DNA of 64,000 bases from Alistipes sp. Marseille-P5061 (GTDB lineage: Bacteria; Bacteroidota; Bacteroidia; Bacteroidales; Rikenellaceae): NCBI RefSeq assembly GCF_900290115.1, contig NZ_LT985748.1:873120-937119 (forward strand), given 5' to 3'. The notes beneath the pieces were generated by a model. It did no database searches. It had not been told where the DNA came from and worked only from the letters and a program-made list of their open reading frames with translations. Numbering within the stretch: position 1 is the first letter of the stretch; every line of letters starts with the position of its first letter. Shown here one piece after another: positions 1-10,009 of the stretch. The translations under genes and the position numbers were made by a program.

Positions 1-1
1 G

Positions 2-832
2 CTCGGCCTCATCGGCTCGGGCTCGATGACTCCCGAACTGCTGCGCGAACACATCCGCAAATGCCGCGAGGCGACCGACCGCCCCTTCGGCGTCAACGTA
101 CCGCTCATGTACCGCTACGCCGCCGAGCTCATACAGGTCATCATCGACGAACGGGTCCCCGTGGTCTTCACCTCGGCGGGAAATCCGGCCACCTGGACCT
201 CGCGGCTGCACGATGCCGGGTGCAAGGTCGCCCACGTGGTCTCGAGCTCGCGATTTGCCCGCAAAAGCGAGGCTGCGGGGGTCGATGCCGTCGTAGCCGA
301 GGGCTTCGAGGCGGGCGGCCACAACGGACACGAGGAGAGCTCGACGATGGTCCTCATCCCGCAGGTGCGCGAGGCGGTGACGCTCCCCCTCATCGCGGCC
401 GGCGGCATCGCTACGGGCAGCGGCATGCTGGCTGCCTTCGCACTGGGCGCCGAGGGCGTTCAGATGGGGACGCGCTTTGCTCTCAGCGCCGAGAGTTCGG
501 CCAGCGAGGAGTTCAAACGGCTCTGCATCACGCTGCAGGAGGGCGATACGATGCTCGCACTCAAGCGGCTGAGCCCCACACGGCTTATCCGCAACGCCTT
601 CTACCACCACATGGAGGAAGCCGAGGCGCGCGGAGCCTCGGCCGACGAACTGCGCGAGCTGATAGGCTTCGGTCGGACACGACGGGGCATCTTCGAGGGG
701 GACCTCGAGGAGGGAGAGCTCGAAATCGGACAAATCGCCTCGCTCATCCGCGACCTGCCGTCGGCAGGCGAGATTGTCGCTTCGCTGGTCGAGGAGTTCA
801 ACGCCCGCCGCGCCGCACTTCCGACCCTCTGA
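2..832 (+). CDS. nitronate monooxygenase / FabK-like flavoprotein, 5' truncated by window edge
   Basis: The reading frame is open from the first bases of the window, so the N-terminal part lies upstream; about 276 C-terminal residues are seen. The protein has the TIM-barrel flavin-binding pattern of the 2-nitropropane dioxygenase/FabK family: a V-x-EGFEAGGHNG segment, followed by PLIAAGGIATG and a GAEGVQMGTRF segment that in the family bind the FMN phosphate. Family members are either FMN-dependent nitronate monooxygenases or enoyl-ACP reductase II (FabK); the missing N-terminus prevents a choice. The gene ends in a GC-rich stretch without a clear U-rich terminator on its own strand. Confidence 0.85.
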   Translation, partial: LGLIGSGSMTPELLREHIRKCREATDRPFGVNVPLMYRYAAELIQVIIDERVPVVFTSAGNPATWTSRLHDAGCKVAHVVSSSRFARKSEAAGVDAVVAEGFEAGGHNGHEESSTMVLIPQVREAVTLPLIAAGGIATGSGMLAAFALGAEGVQMGTRFALSAESSASEEFKRLCITLQEGDTMLALKRLSPTRLIRNAFYHHMEEAEARGASADELRELIGFGRTRRGIFEGDLEEGELEIGQIASLIRDLPSAGEIVASLVEEFNARRAALPTL

Positions 833-907
833 GCCTCTGAATCTCCGAGCCGGACACGTAGCGGCCTTTGACCGGAGGCACGCTACCGTTCAGTCCGGCT
901 CCGAACA

Positions 908-946
908 AAAAAACGGGAGACCCTCTTTCGAGAAGGTCTCCCGTTT
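908..946 (-). terminator. intrinsic terminator of the flavodiiron gene
   Basis: A 12-bp perfect stem (911-922 with 935-946) is followed on the minus strand by a run of seven T. It lies about 90 bp past the stop of the gene at 1039-2229. It could also act weakly for the plus-strand gene ending at 832. Confidence 0.75.
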
Positions 947-1038
947 GGCTTACTGCCAACGGCTCCACGGACCCGCTGCCCCGCCGCCATCGACCGCGAA
1001 CACCACGGCACGGGCAGAGGTACACAGCCGCGCGGCTT

Positions 1039-2229
1039 CTACTGCTCGTTGAAGCGGGCTGCTACCTGCTCGGCGAGCGTCCGGGCGGCGTCGTAGCTGC
1101 GGGCGTCGAAGCCCTGCTTCATCTCCACGGGGGTGCAGATGGGCTCCCACTTCATCCGCTCGGCGAACTCCTTCATGCGGCGCACGGCGGCACCGGCCCA
1201 GCAGAACGAACCGAAGAATCCGAAGTTACGCGTCGGCACGCAGCGCGCCTCAATCTTGCGCAGCAGGTGTTCCACCTCGGGGAAGAGCTCGGCGTTGTAG
1301 GTCGGCGAACCGACGAGCAGCGTATCGTACTTGAAGACGTCGCGCACGACCATCGACATGTCGGCCGTCGTCAGATTGTGCATCACAATCGGCCGCACGC
1401 CACGCTCGGCCAGCTCGCGGGCAATCCGCTCGGCCAGCTGCTCCGTATTGCCGTACATCGAGCCGTAGGCAATCACCACGCCATGCTCGCCTTCGTAGCG
1501 GCTCAGACGGTCGTACATCGAAACCACACGCGGAATCTCGCGCTGCCATACGGGACCGTGCGTCGCGCAGATGGTCTCGATGGGCAGTCCGCCCAGCTTC
1601 TGCAGCGCCTTCTGCACCGGAGCGCCATACTTGCCCACGATGCAGGCGTAGTAGCGGCGCATCTCGTCCCAGAAGTGGTCCAGTTCGAGCTGCGAGTCGG
1701 TGATGCCGCCGTTGAGCGCACCGAACGTACCGAAGGCGTCGCCCGAGAAGAGCACCTTCGCTTCAGGGCACCAGGTCACCATCGTCTCGGGCCAGTGAAC
1801 CATCGGGGCGAGGTGGAACTGAAGGGTGTGCGCACCGAGCTGGATGGTGGAGCCCTCCTTGACCTCGAGCGTTCCGTCGGTGATGCCATAGAAACCCGCA
1901 AGCATCTGCAGCGTCTTGGCGTTGCCGACAATCAGCATCTTGGGATAGAGCAGACGCAGCGTCCGAATCGACGACGAATGGTCGGGCTCCATGTGGTTTA
2001 CGATGAGGTAGTCGACCGTTCGGTCACCGAGCACCTCGTGGATGTTCTCGACAAAACGGCTGCCGAACGCCTCCTCGACCGTATCGATGAGGGCCACCTG
2101 CTCGTCGACAACGAGGTAGGAGTTGTACGAGACGCCGTAAGGGAGCGACCAGAGCCCCTCGAAGCGGGTCGTGGTGCGGTCGTTGACGCCCACGTAATGG
2201 ATTCCGGGAATGATTTCCGTGATTTTCAT
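1039..2229 (-). CDS. FprA family A-type flavodiiron protein
   Basis: This 396-residue protein has the two domains of flavodiiron proteins. The N-terminal metallo-beta-lactamase-like domain (about 1-250) carries the diiron ligands in the HMEPDHSS motif near residue 79, with GDAFGTFG and ATHGPVW further on. The C-terminal flavodoxin domain (about 255-396) has the FMN loop in YGSMYGNTEQLA. Members reduce oxygen to water and/or nitric oxide to nitrous oxide in the cytoplasm of anaerobes, taking electrons from rubredoxin or a similar donor. Full length for the family. It is transcribed alone, with a terminator downstream. Confidence 0.93.
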   Translation of the reverse strand: MKITEIIPGIHYVGVNDRTTTRFEGLWSLPYGVSYNSYLVVDEQVALIDTVEEAFGSRFVENIHEVLGDRTVDYLIVNHMEPDHSSSIRTLRLLYPKMLIVGNAKTLQMLAGFYGITDGTLEVKEGSTIQLGAHTLQFHLAPMVHWPETMVTWCPEAKVLFSGDAFGTFGALNGGITDSQLELDHFWDEMRRYYACIVGKYGAPVQKALQKLGGLPIETICATHGPVWQREIPRVVSMYDRLSRYEGEHGVVIAYGSMYGNTEQLAERIARELAERGVRPIVMHNLTTADMSMVVRDVFKYDTLLVGSPTYNAELFPEVEHLLRKIEARCVPTRNFGFFGSFCWAGAAVRRMKEFAERMKWEPICTPVEMKQGFDARSYDAARTLAEQVAARFNEQ

Positions 2230-2399
2230 AACGTCGAAACTTTATTTTGCTGCAAAAATAGCATTTTTTTGCAAACTGAGCTAAAAAACACGAACATAGA
2301 CGATTTTCCGAGGCGGATTAACCAATTCGGGGCGCCACAGGCTTGGAAGAGCCGAACACAGAACGCCGACAAGACAACGTCCTCACGTCTCCGTCAAAA

Positions 2400-2428
2400 A
2401 AAGACCACTTCCTGGGGAAGTGGTCTTT
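2400..2428 (-). terminator. terminator of the susC-susD-lipoprotein operon
   Basis: A 13-bp perfect stem (2400-2412 with 2416-2428) has a three-base loop and is followed by seven T on the minus strand. It lies 33 bp past the stop codon at 2461. Confidence 0.85.
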
Positions 2429-2460
2429 CATTATCAACTTGCGGAGTGATATTCCTGCCG

Positions 2461-4035
2461 CTAAAGAGTCTTTTCCAGCGTCTTGATTAACTCAACACCG
2501 TCGATGTTCTGTACAAGAACAGCAAACGTGTAAGAGGTGCCGGTTTCCAACTTGATGTAGCCGTTCTCGTAACCATTCTCGGAAACAATCTCCTCAATCT
2601 CGGAATCAGACAGGTCTTCACCATACTCGTTGATGATATCCTTGATGTCAATTCCGGAACCCTCAATGACGCTCGTCTTGTTCAGATAAATCTTGCCTGC
2701 CGAGATATTGGCACCCTTGATTCGATAGAAGAAGCTCGTCGCCTCGTCGTAGCCCTCGTATGCAGGGATGGTCTCGAGCGTCAGTTCGGGAGCCGGAGCA
2801 TCGGGAACCTCCTCGCCGCCTGCGCTATACTTGAAGGCAAGAGAGGTCGGAGTACCCGCAACTGCGGCGCCAGCAGCCGTGCCGTAAGGAATGACTACAA
2901 GAGTATAGCGACCGGACTTGGCGATGGAAACAAGCAGATTCTCCTCGGCACCCGAGCTCTCCATCTCCGAGCTCTCAATCGTACCGTTGATGATACCTTC
3001 AACATATTCCTCAACCTGAGCTGCCGAAGCTACGCCCTCGAAATAGGCATACTTATACGAAGCCACATCATCGTTGGGGGTCAGCTTGAAGATTGCTGAA
3101 GAGGTATTGTCCGACGACGTATAGGTACCTACGAACTCAACAGCTACAGTCGGATTGATATCCACGGCACCGGGAAGAACGAGCTTGAACTTGCCCGAAG
3201 CATTCGTAGGATAATTGTTGCTGAGGGTCGGGATGTTGAGCGAAAGGCCATCCTTGGGGAAGGTAATCACACCATTAGCCAACGTACCCGGAGCGTTGCT
3301 GAAGATTTTCAGCTCGCCATAACCCTCCATGGAGAAGCCCAGAGGCTGCTCGGCGATGGTTACGGCTTCGGGATTCGAGCAATCAAGGGTGATGTAGTAG
3401 TCCGAAGCTGCACCCGTAGCATCTGCGAAGTTGTAAATCGCAAACAGACCGGTACCGGCACGGTAGAGGTTCTTCAGACGATAGAGACCCTTATTGCTGT
3501 CGGACTGCTGAACCTCAACCTCGAACGATACATTGTCAATACCATAGGCTGCCGTAATGACGTCTTCGGTATAGGTACCCATACCCAGCGAGGTCCACGG
3601 AGCAGGTGCAACAAACGAGAACTCATACGAACTCATGCCGTAGGGCGACGTGTTCTCCGTATCACCGATGGTAAGCGTGCAGGGATACATCTGGTCCTGC
3701 GTCAGCTTCGCATAATCATAAGTGATAACCAGATTGGTAGAGTTCTCACCGGCAGCAAAATCCACCGTCGAGGGAATCGAAAAGAGTGAGCTCTCCTCGG
3801 TTGCGAAAATCGAGAAGGAGGCTGCCTCATCGGCGACAACGCGGTATACGGGAATCGTAACCGACGAAGAGTTCTCCTCCAGGTTGACCGTCTCGCTCAT
3901 GTCGGTAGCGAAATAGACCTGCTGACCCGCCGGACGCGGTGCCGGCGTGTAGTCCATCTCCTCCGTGCACGACGATGCAAACATCGTCGTGCCGGCCACG
4001 GCCAGAAAATATAATAATTTCTTGATAGCTTTCAT
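2461..4035 (-). CDS. surface lipoprotein of a Sus-type operon (SusE/F position)
   Basis: A 524-residue protein with a lipoprotein signal: charged start MKAIKKLLYF, hydrophobic core, and lipobox FASSC with Cys at residue 23. The mature part is acidic and beta-rich, with what look like several Ig-like or Calx-beta-like modules and repeated VTIPVYR/FKLVLPG type strands. It is the third gene after susC and susD on the same strand (29-bp gap to susD), the position where Bacteroidetes encode surface glycan- or peptide-binding lipoproteins. No catalytic motif was recognised and the ligand is unknown. Confidence 0.75.
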   Translation of the reverse strand: MKAIKKLLYFLAVAGTTMFASSCTEEMDYTPAPRPAGQQVYFATDMSETVNLEENSSSVTIPVYRVVADEAASFSIFATEESSLFSIPSTVDFAAGENSTNLVITYDYAKLTQDQMYPCTLTIGDTENTSPYGMSSYEFSFVAPAPWTSLGMGTYTEDVITAAYGIDNVSFEVEVQQSDSNKGLYRLKNLYRAGTGLFAIYNFADATGAASDYYITLDCSNPEAVTIAEQPLGFSMEGYGELKIFSNAPGTLANGVITFPKDGLSLNIPTLSNNYPTNASGKFKLVLPGAVDINPTVAVEFVGTYTSSDNTSSAIFKLTPNDDVASYKYAYFEGVASAAQVEEYVEGIINGTIESSEMESSGAEENLLVSIAKSGRYTLVVIPYGTAAGAAVAGTPTSLAFKYSAGGEEVPDAPAPELTLETIPAYEGYDEATSFFYRIKGANISAGKIYLNKTSVIEGSGIDIKDIINEYGEDLSDSEIEEIVSENGYENGYIKLETGTSYTFAVLVQNIDGVELIKTLEKTL

Positions 4036-4064
4036 GAGTTATCTGTTTTACAAATTACACGTTA

Positions 4065-5666
4065 CTAACGCCACAGGGTACCACGATAGAGAACCGGGTC
4101 GGGATTCTGCTGGTCCTTGAGAATCGTATTGGCGCTGACTTCAGCCAGCGGGAGCGGCAGCGTCGTCCAGGGTGCATTGCCGTCGGGGCTGTTATAGCGG
4201 CACTCCGCGAAGTGGTTCGTACCGGCATAGCCCTTGAGTTGCGGCTTGTCCAGACGCTTGTAGTCGAACATGATGATACCCTCGCCCCAGAACTCAATCT
4301 GACGCTGCAGGAAAATCTCATCCTGAAGGCCCTTGCCATCGGAAGCAGCCGAACGGAAGCTCGGGTTTCGGTAGGTCTGCACGAACGTCTCGAGGAGCTG
4401 CTTGCCGCGCGAAAGGTTCTGCATACCGGCAGCCTCGGCCTGAATCAGGTACATCTCCTCAACGCGCATGAGCGGGAAGTCGGCAACCGAACCTACGCTG
4501 AAGGTAACGCCGTTACCCTCGCCGGGACGGAACTTGAAGCCGGTGTAGTCCTGAATCGAGTTCTCCCACGTCTTCTTGTCGAGCGTCGTCTGATAGTAGG
4601 AGTAGGGATACTTCTCACGGTCGGGGTTCACCCACGAACGCTTGCGCCAGTCCGTATCGGGAATCTTGGCGAAGAGCGCCGCATCAATCTGCTTGGCCGA
4701 AGACCAGCCACCGGCTGCACTGTAGCCATAGGTAGCCTCGGGCGACATGAACGATACGAAGTTGCAGATACCGGTCGTTACGACGCGGTTGTCGGCCGTT
4801 ACGATGATACCCCACATCCATGCAGGCGTCGAGATGTCGTTGAAGCCGGTGGTGGGGCTCATCCACTGAGCCTCGGTCAGCGGCGTGGCACCGCTCAGCT
4901 CGATGGCATTGGTAGCAGCCTCCTCTGCATCCTTCCACTGCTCGCGCTGCAGATATACGCGGGCCAGCATACCGTAGGCAACGGCCTGGTCAACCTTGTT
5001 CTTAGCCGAACGCGTGTAACCCTCAAGATACTTGACAGCGTTCTGAAGGTCGGGAAGAATCAACTCATCATAGAGCTTGTCAGTCTCGACGCGGGGGTTG
5101 CGACGCCCCATCAGCTCGGAGGTATTCTCATCGACGATGGGGACCGAAAGACCGTCCCATGCGCCGTGCTCCGTACCCTTGTACTCGAAAATACGAGCCA
5201 GATGGAAGTAGGCCATGGCGCGATAAACAAGCGCCTGACCAAGGTACTCCCGCTGGGTCGAGGACATGTTCTCGGGGTCAATCTGGCCGATGAGCGTATT
5301 GGCCATGTTGATGAGCGAATAGCAGAAGTTCCAGATGAAACGGGGAGCCGCTCCTTCCTGGCTCAGCTCAGGAGTAACACCTCGCCAGTTGAGGAAACCG
5401 TTGTCATAACCGTAATCCGTTACAGCCACGTCGGGCGTCAGAGCATCGGTACCCATGCAGATACCGGGCCAACCGAAATCGTAGTGAGCTCCGGCTCCCA
5501 TCGTATCGTACGTTGTAAGCCAGGCATTCATACCGTTTACCAGTGCGGCAGGAGACTCGGCCATCTGCTCGTTGGAAACGTAGCTGGTCGGCAGCTCCTC
5601 CTTGATGCAGCCCGTCGTAAGGGATGCAACGGCACCGAACGCAACAAGATATTTCAATATTTTCAT
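4065..5666 (-). CDS. RagB/SusD family nutrient-binding outer membrane lipoprotein
   Basis: 533 residues with lipobox TTGC (Cys at about residue 20). The SusD family pattern is clear: a helical TPR-like region with YRAMAYFHLARIFEY, conserved NPRVETDKLYDEL, and a C-terminal half ending PLPLAEVSANTILKDQQNPD before the stop. SusD proteins sit on the cell surface as a lid on the SusC barrel and help capture oligomeric nutrients. It lies 22 bp after susC and 29 bp before the third lipoprotein gene, so the three form one operon. The substrate cannot be told from sequence; no glycoside hydrolase or protease gene is adjacent in this window. Confidence 0.94.
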   Translation of the reverse strand: MKILKYLVAFGAVASLTTGCIKEELPTSYVSNEQMAESPAALVNGMNAWLTTYDTMGAGAHYDFGWPGICMGTDALTPDVAVTDYGYDNGFLNWRGVTPELSQEGAAPRFIWNFCYSLINMANTLIGQIDPENMSSTQREYLGQALVYRAMAYFHLARIFEYKGTEHGAWDGLSVPIVDENTSELMGRRNPRVETDKLYDELILPDLQNAVKYLEGYTRSAKNKVDQAVAYGMLARVYLQREQWKDAEEAATNAIELSGATPLTEAQWMSPTTGFNDISTPAWMWGIIVTADNRVVTTGICNFVSFMSPEATYGYSAAGGWSSAKQIDAALFAKIPDTDWRKRSWVNPDREKYPYSYYQTTLDKKTWENSIQDYTGFKFRPGEGNGVTFSVGSVADFPLMRVEEMYLIQAEAAGMQNLSRGKQLLETFVQTYRNPSFRSAASDGKGLQDEIFLQRQIEFWGEGIIMFDYKRLDKPQLKGYAGTNHFAECRYNSPDGNAPWTTLPLPLAEVSANTILKDQQNPDPVLYRGTLWR

Positions 5667-5688
5667 ATTCGTCCTTCAGTTTTATGGT

Positions 5689-8600
5689 TTAGAATTTCAG
5701 CGTAATACCACCCGAAATCACACGAATCGGAGAGTAACGCGTGTTGCTGACATCGTCACCCGAGAAGGATTGACGCGGGTCAAAGCCCTCACGCTTGGAC
5801 CAGTAGAAGACATTCTCGCACGAGAGGTAGATACGCAGCGACTCGATGGAGAGCTTCTTGAGCCATCTCTTCGGGAAGGTATAACCGAAGTTGATATTCT
5901 GCAGGTTCAGATAGCTTGCATCCTCCAGGAAGCGGTCGCAGTAACCGGCCGTATAGAGGTCCTGGTAGCGATAACGCGGGATATCCGTATTCTTATGCTC
6001 GGGAGTCCACGACTTGAGCACATCGCGGTGGATATTGAAACCACCCGACGTACCGGGCGAGCCCATCGTGCTGTAGTAGCCGTAGTCGAAAGCGTAACCG
6101 CCAATCGAATAGGTGAAGTTAACCGAAAGGTCGAAGCCGTAGAAAGCAACCGTCGTACCGAAACCGCCGTAGAGGTCGGGCAGCGAGGTCTTGCCAACCT
6201 CCATGTAGTCGGCCTCACTGGTGTTGTTCACCTTCTTCATGCCCTTCGAATGGTCGTTCTTGTCCTCCCAAGCCCAGTACATGGCCTCACCCGTATCGGG
6301 ATTAACGCCTGCATAGCGCTTGATGTACCAGTTGTAGAGGGGTTTGCCCTCGGCCATCCAGAAGTTGCCGCTCTGATAACCGGCATCATGCTCGATGAGG
6401 TCGGCCGGCAGACGGTCGATGACGTTCTTGTAGTGGGTCATGTTGAGGTTCAAATCCCACTGCACGTTCTTCGTGCGGATTACCGTACCGTTCAGGGTCA
6501 ACTCGACACCTGCGTTGTGCATGTCGCCGATGTTGTCGTAGTAGTACGAATAACCCATCGACAGCGGCACGGGCAGACGGAAGAGCATGTCCGAAGTCTT
6601 GCGGTAGAAGTACTCGGCCGTACCGCTCAAGCGGCCCTGCCAGAGGCTGAAGTCAACACCGGCGTTGACGTTGGTGTTGGTCTCCCACGTAATGTTGGGA
6701 TTACCTTTCGTATAGAGCGTACCGGCAACCTCACCACCTGCAGACTGAATCTGCCACAGGTCGGTGTAGCGGTACTCACCGATACCGTCGTTACCCTGCT
6801 GACCTACCGAAGCCTTGATTTTCAGCATGTCGACCCAGGGAGCATTGAACCAGTTCTCCTTGTTGATAAGCCATGCGGCGCTCAACGAGTAGAAGTTACC
6901 CCAGCGGTGGTCGGGATGGAAGCGCGACGATGCATCGCGACGATACGAACCGCTGACGAAGTACTTGTTGTCGTAGTTGTACTCGGCACGACCGAAATAT
7001 CCTTCGGTGTTGTAGCCGTTCTCATAAGAGGTATTCGTACCCTTAACGATTGCACCAGCCAGCTCGAGCAGCTTGTCCGAGAACATGTTCGACGACGAGG
7101 CGTAGAGCACCGAGCTCTTGCGCTTGTAGTTCTCGTGACCAATCATGATGTCGACGGTGTGCTTGTCGTTGAAAGTCTTGTTGTAGCTGAGAATCTGCTG
7201 CATGTTGAACGAGAAGAAGCGGTCGTGCTCCTTACCCAGAATACCGTTCATGTCCTTGTAACCGCCATAGTAGGGGTTGGTGAAGTTGGTATAGCGGGTC
7301 TCGTCGAGGTTGACACCGACGTTGAACTGGAACTTAAAGTCCTTGAGGAAAGTGGCCTCTGCAAATGCAGTACCGGTGAAGGCGTTGCCGATAGCCTGAC
7401 TCTCGATGTCGAGCTGCTGGGTGGCAATGGCGTTCGAACCGGTCATCACGGGACGCTGCAGGCCGGCAATACCGTCCTCGGCCTCACCCGAACCATAGTC
7501 GTAGCGCAGGTGTCCGTACTGGTCGCGCAGGATGTTGCCGTTCTCGTCACGAACGTAGAGCGGGTAGATAGGGCCCATCTGGGTTACCACACCGAAGAGG
7601 TTCGATACCGAGTTCGAGCCATAGGAGGCCTCCTCGAATACGCTCTGCGAGTCGTAGTTGGCGTAGCTGGCGTTGGCACCCACCTTGAGCCACTTCTTTA
7701 CCTGGTAGTCGGCCTTCAGTCGAGCGGTGTAACGCTTCATGTAGGAGTTGGTCACGATACCCTTGTCGTTCATGTAGCCGAACGAACCGTAGAAGCTGCC
7801 GCGGTCGTTCGAAGCCGACACGTTGACGTTGTACTCCTGACGCACCGAGGTGTGGAAAGCGGCATCCTCCCAGTCATCGGGAGTCAGCAGGTAGCGGTTG
7901 CCGTCCGACGCCGTGTAGACGTTGCCCAGCGTGGCGTTGGGGTTGATTTTACCGTTGGAGCCGATGAAATACTGGCCCTTGGGCACATTGTAAACCTGAT
8001 AACGGAGGCTGCGAATCAGCTCGTCGTTGGCGTAGCGCTGAGCGGCCGAAGCTCCGTAACCGAGTTCATTGACACCATAATCATACATGGCACCGTAAAT
8101 CGTCTCGTAGTAGAGAGCCGGATTGTCCACGTACTCGTAGTCGCGAACGGCACGAGAGTTGACACCCACCTTGGCATCGACCGTAACGATTGCATCGCCG
8201 CCCTTGCCGCGCTTGGTGGTCACCATGACGACACCGTTGGCACCACGCGAACCGTAGAGGGCCGTCGAGGCAGCGTCCTTGAGGACGGTCAGGTTCTCGA
8301 TGTCGTTCGAGTTGATGAGGGCCAGGTCACCGTCGTAGGGGATACCGTCGACAACCCACAGAGGGTCGGTGCTCGACGAGATGGAGCCGATACCGCGAAT
8401 CATCACCTTGGGAGCCGAACCGGGCTGACCCGAAGTGGTCTGCAGCTGAACACCGGGCGAAGTACCCGAAAGCAGCTGAGCGACGTTCGACGTCTGCATC
8501 TTGGCGATATCCTCGGATTTAACCACCGAAGCCGAACCGGAGAACGCTTCCTTGCGGGCCGTACCGAACGCCACGACAATCACGTCGTCGATGTCCGTCG

Positions 8601-8892
8601 TATCCTCATGCAGCGTGACATCGATGCGGGTCTTTCCCGCAACAGGGACCTTCACGGCCTGGTAGCCGATGAAGGAGATGGCCAGTGTGCCGTCTGCCGG
8701 AACCGAGATTGCGAACGAACCGTCGGCGCCGGTCGTTGTACCAATCGAGGTGCCGTCAAGAAGAACTGTCGCACCCGCGATGGGACTCCCATCGTGCCCG
8801 GTCACTGTACCGGAAACTTGCCGTTGCTGAGCGCTCGCCAAGGCGAAGATGCCCATCGCAGCAATGAACGATAGTACAATTTTTCTAACCAT
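5689..8892 (-). CDS. SusC/RagA family TonB-linked outer membrane transporter
   Basis: A 1067-residue protein: signal peptide (about 1-21, ending ASAQ), a carboxypeptidase-regulatory-like beta-sandwich (about 25-105: VSGTVTGHDGSPIAGATV), a TonB-box-like DDVIVVAFGT segment, the plug domain with KVMIRGIGSISSSTDPLWVV and LKDAASTALYGSRGANGVV, and a long C-terminal 22-strand barrel ending in GGITLKF. It imports nutrients across the outer membrane using TonB energy together with the SusD partner encoded next. First gene of the operon; the AT-rich 150 bp upstream probably holds the promoter. No anti-sigma/ECF pair is nearby, so regulation is not obvious. Confidence 0.96.
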   Translation of the reverse strand: MVRKIVLSFIAAMGIFALASAQQRQVSGTVTGHDGSPIAGATVLLDGTSIGTTTGADGSFAISVPADGTLAISFIGYQAVKVPVAGKTRIDVTLHEDTTDIDDVIVVAFGTARKEAFSGSASVVKSEDIAKMQTSNVAQLLSGTSPGVQLQTTSGQPGSAPKVMIRGIGSISSSTDPLWVVDGIPYDGDLALINSNDIENLTVLKDAASTALYGSRGANGVVMVTTKRGKGGDAIVTVDAKVGVNSRAVRDYEYVDNPALYYETIYGAMYDYGVNELGYGASAAQRYANDELIRSLRYQVYNVPKGQYFIGSNGKINPNATLGNVYTASDGNRYLLTPDDWEDAAFHTSVRQEYNVNVSASNDRGSFYGSFGYMNDKGIVTNSYMKRYTARLKADYQVKKWLKVGANASYANYDSQSVFEEASYGSNSVSNLFGVVTQMGPIYPLYVRDENGNILRDQYGHLRYDYGSGEAEDGIAGLQRPVMTGSNAIATQQLDIESQAIGNAFTGTAFAEATFLKDFKFQFNVGVNLDETRYTNFTNPYYGGYKDMNGILGKEHDRFFSFNMQQILSYNKTFNDKHTVDIMIGHENYKRKSSVLYASSSNMFSDKLLELAGAIVKGTNTSYENGYNTEGYFGRAEYNYDNKYFVSGSYRRDASSRFHPDHRWGNFYSLSAAWLINKENWFNAPWVDMLKIKASVGQQGNDGIGEYRYTDLWQIQSAGGEVAGTLYTKGNPNITWETNTNVNAGVDFSLWQGRLSGTAEYFYRKTSDMLFRLPVPLSMGYSYYYDNIGDMHNAGVELTLNGTVIRTKNVQWDLNLNMTHYKNVIDRLPADLIEHDAGYQSGNFWMAEGKPLYNWYIKRYAGVNPDTGEAMYWAWEDKNDHSKGMKKVNNTSEADYMEVGKTSLPDLYGGFGTTVAFYGFDLSVNFTYSIGGYAFDYGYYSTMGSPGTSGGFNIHRDVLKSWTPEHKNTDIPRYRYQDLYTAGYCDRFLEDASYLNLQNINFGYTFPKRWLKKLSIESLRIYLSCENVFYWSKREGFDPRQSFSGDDVSNTRYSPIRVISGGITLKF

Positions 8893-9225
8893 AAGCGTTG
8901 TTTTTAATTGGTTTTTTAGAATAAAAGTTCAATGTCAAAGATATGAAACTAATATATAATTTGCAAGTGATTTTTATTAAATTTTAAGGAATTTACAATT
9001 ATTTGCGTTTTTTGAAGGCATTAATTACAATTTTTTCTTAGATGTAAAAAATGAGGTTACAATCCGTAATCACCATTTTGACCCATAATAGAGCTATTTC
9101 GACCACCGAGCGACGGAGCCGCCCCGCAACTGGCGATAAATCGAACTTAAAACCAACCCTACAGAACAAAACCGGGCTCCCGAAACTTCATCCTGACGCC
9201 AGGCAGGGCGTTCGAGCCCGTCACG
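8893..9225. other. upstream region of the susC operon, no gene seen
   Basis: The part next to susC (8893-9050) is strongly AT-rich and likely holds the operon promoter and a leader. The remainder is GC-rich with only short shadow frames. No gene or known RNA was recognised. Confidence 0.4.
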
Positions 9226-9342
9226 CAGGTACGAATGTGTAACCAACGTATAAATTTTTGCGGTCCGGATGTTTTCATGACCCCGAAACTGGCCATTTGC
9301 CTTGTTGGCGACGTCCCGGACAAGGGCAACCGTCGTGGCAAA
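9226..9342 (-). pseudogene. decayed C-terminal piece of a tyrosine recombinase
   Basis: On the minus strand a 39-codon piece reads FATTVALVRDVANKANG followed by QFRGHENIRTAKIYT and LVTHSYL. This lines up with the end of Bacteroidales integrases, where FATTV-x-L-x-x-G-V-P precedes the GH-x-NI-x-TT-x-IY-x-x-V box holding the catalytic His and Tyr. The flanking codons do not continue the family, and no HxxR box is intact, so this is a remnant. It lies about 0.7 kb outside the tRNA-Phe, suggesting an older integration event at the same locus. The similarity is short, hence moderate confidence. Confidence 0.5.
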
Positions 9343-9935
9343 GGGGAGTTGGGAAGAGTAGAATGCAAGCACCAGCCAATGCCGGCGCGATTCAAGACCT
9401 GCCTCGGCCGGCAGTTGTACCAGCCACTGCCGTTGACCGGAAGCGGGCTTGCCAGACAATACGGGAATGGCCCGGAAGGATTACCGCCGCGGAGCCGCCT
9501 TATCCGGGAACCCGAAGTTGGCAAAAGCGATTCGGCCGCCCCACTCCTGGCGATGGGCAGCGGTTCAAAGGGGCTCGGAGCTGCCGGGCGGAAACAGAAC
9601 CACTCACGCGACACAATGCTACCGCACAATGCCGGAATGGAGCCCGCCTCCGGCATTACATGCAACAGACTGCGCAGGCAAGGCCGTTTCCAAAACGCTC
9701 GCAAAGGACAAATAGGGTACACCTATATTATATAAGTTTTAAGCGCAAACCTGCTACCCTTGAGCCGAACACCTCGTTGCGGCAGCGGGAAAATCCGAGC
9801 AGGCTCTTCCGCGAAGCATCAGCCAAACGACACTCTGTGCAGAGCAAAAAGCTGTTTTACAGATAGATAATCCGGCAATAAACTCATTCACCAAATAAAA
9901 AAGAGACAAAAACGACAAAAAAGAGGCTCGAGGAC
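9343..9935. other. GC-rich intergenic stretch, no gene recognised
   Basis: Several open frames cross this stretch on both strands but they mutually overlap, have no recognisable domain and show no sensible start context. It is most simply decayed insertion material next to the integrase remnant. No structural RNA was recognised. Confidence 0.4.
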
Positions 9936-9965
9936 TTGCAGTTTCGAAAATTATGCCTATCTTTG
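9936..9965 (+). promoter_or_regulatory. promoter of tRNA-Phe
   Basis: A Bacteroidales-type promoter: TTG at 9936-9938, a 19-bp spacer and TATCTTTG (consensus TAnnTTTG) at 9958-9965, about 45 bp before the tRNA. Confidence 0.7.
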
Positions 9966-10009
9966 CACCACAATACGAGAGAAACACACCGTGTAACCTC
10001 GTAACGGAT

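Noticed and set aside
868..2490. Open frame of 540 codons antisense to the flavodiiron gene
   Set aside because: Shadow of a high-GC gene; no domain, and it crosses both terminators.
5602..8874. A 1090-codon open frame antisense to susC
   Set aside because: It mirrors the strongly biased codon use of susC, is Val/Arg/Thr-rich without domains, and the susC product is a clear full-length family member.
9159..9866. Several overlapping frames of 88-202 codons on both strands
   Set aside because: They overlap each other, lack domains and ribosome-binding sites; only the short integrase-like piece at 9226-9342 was kept.
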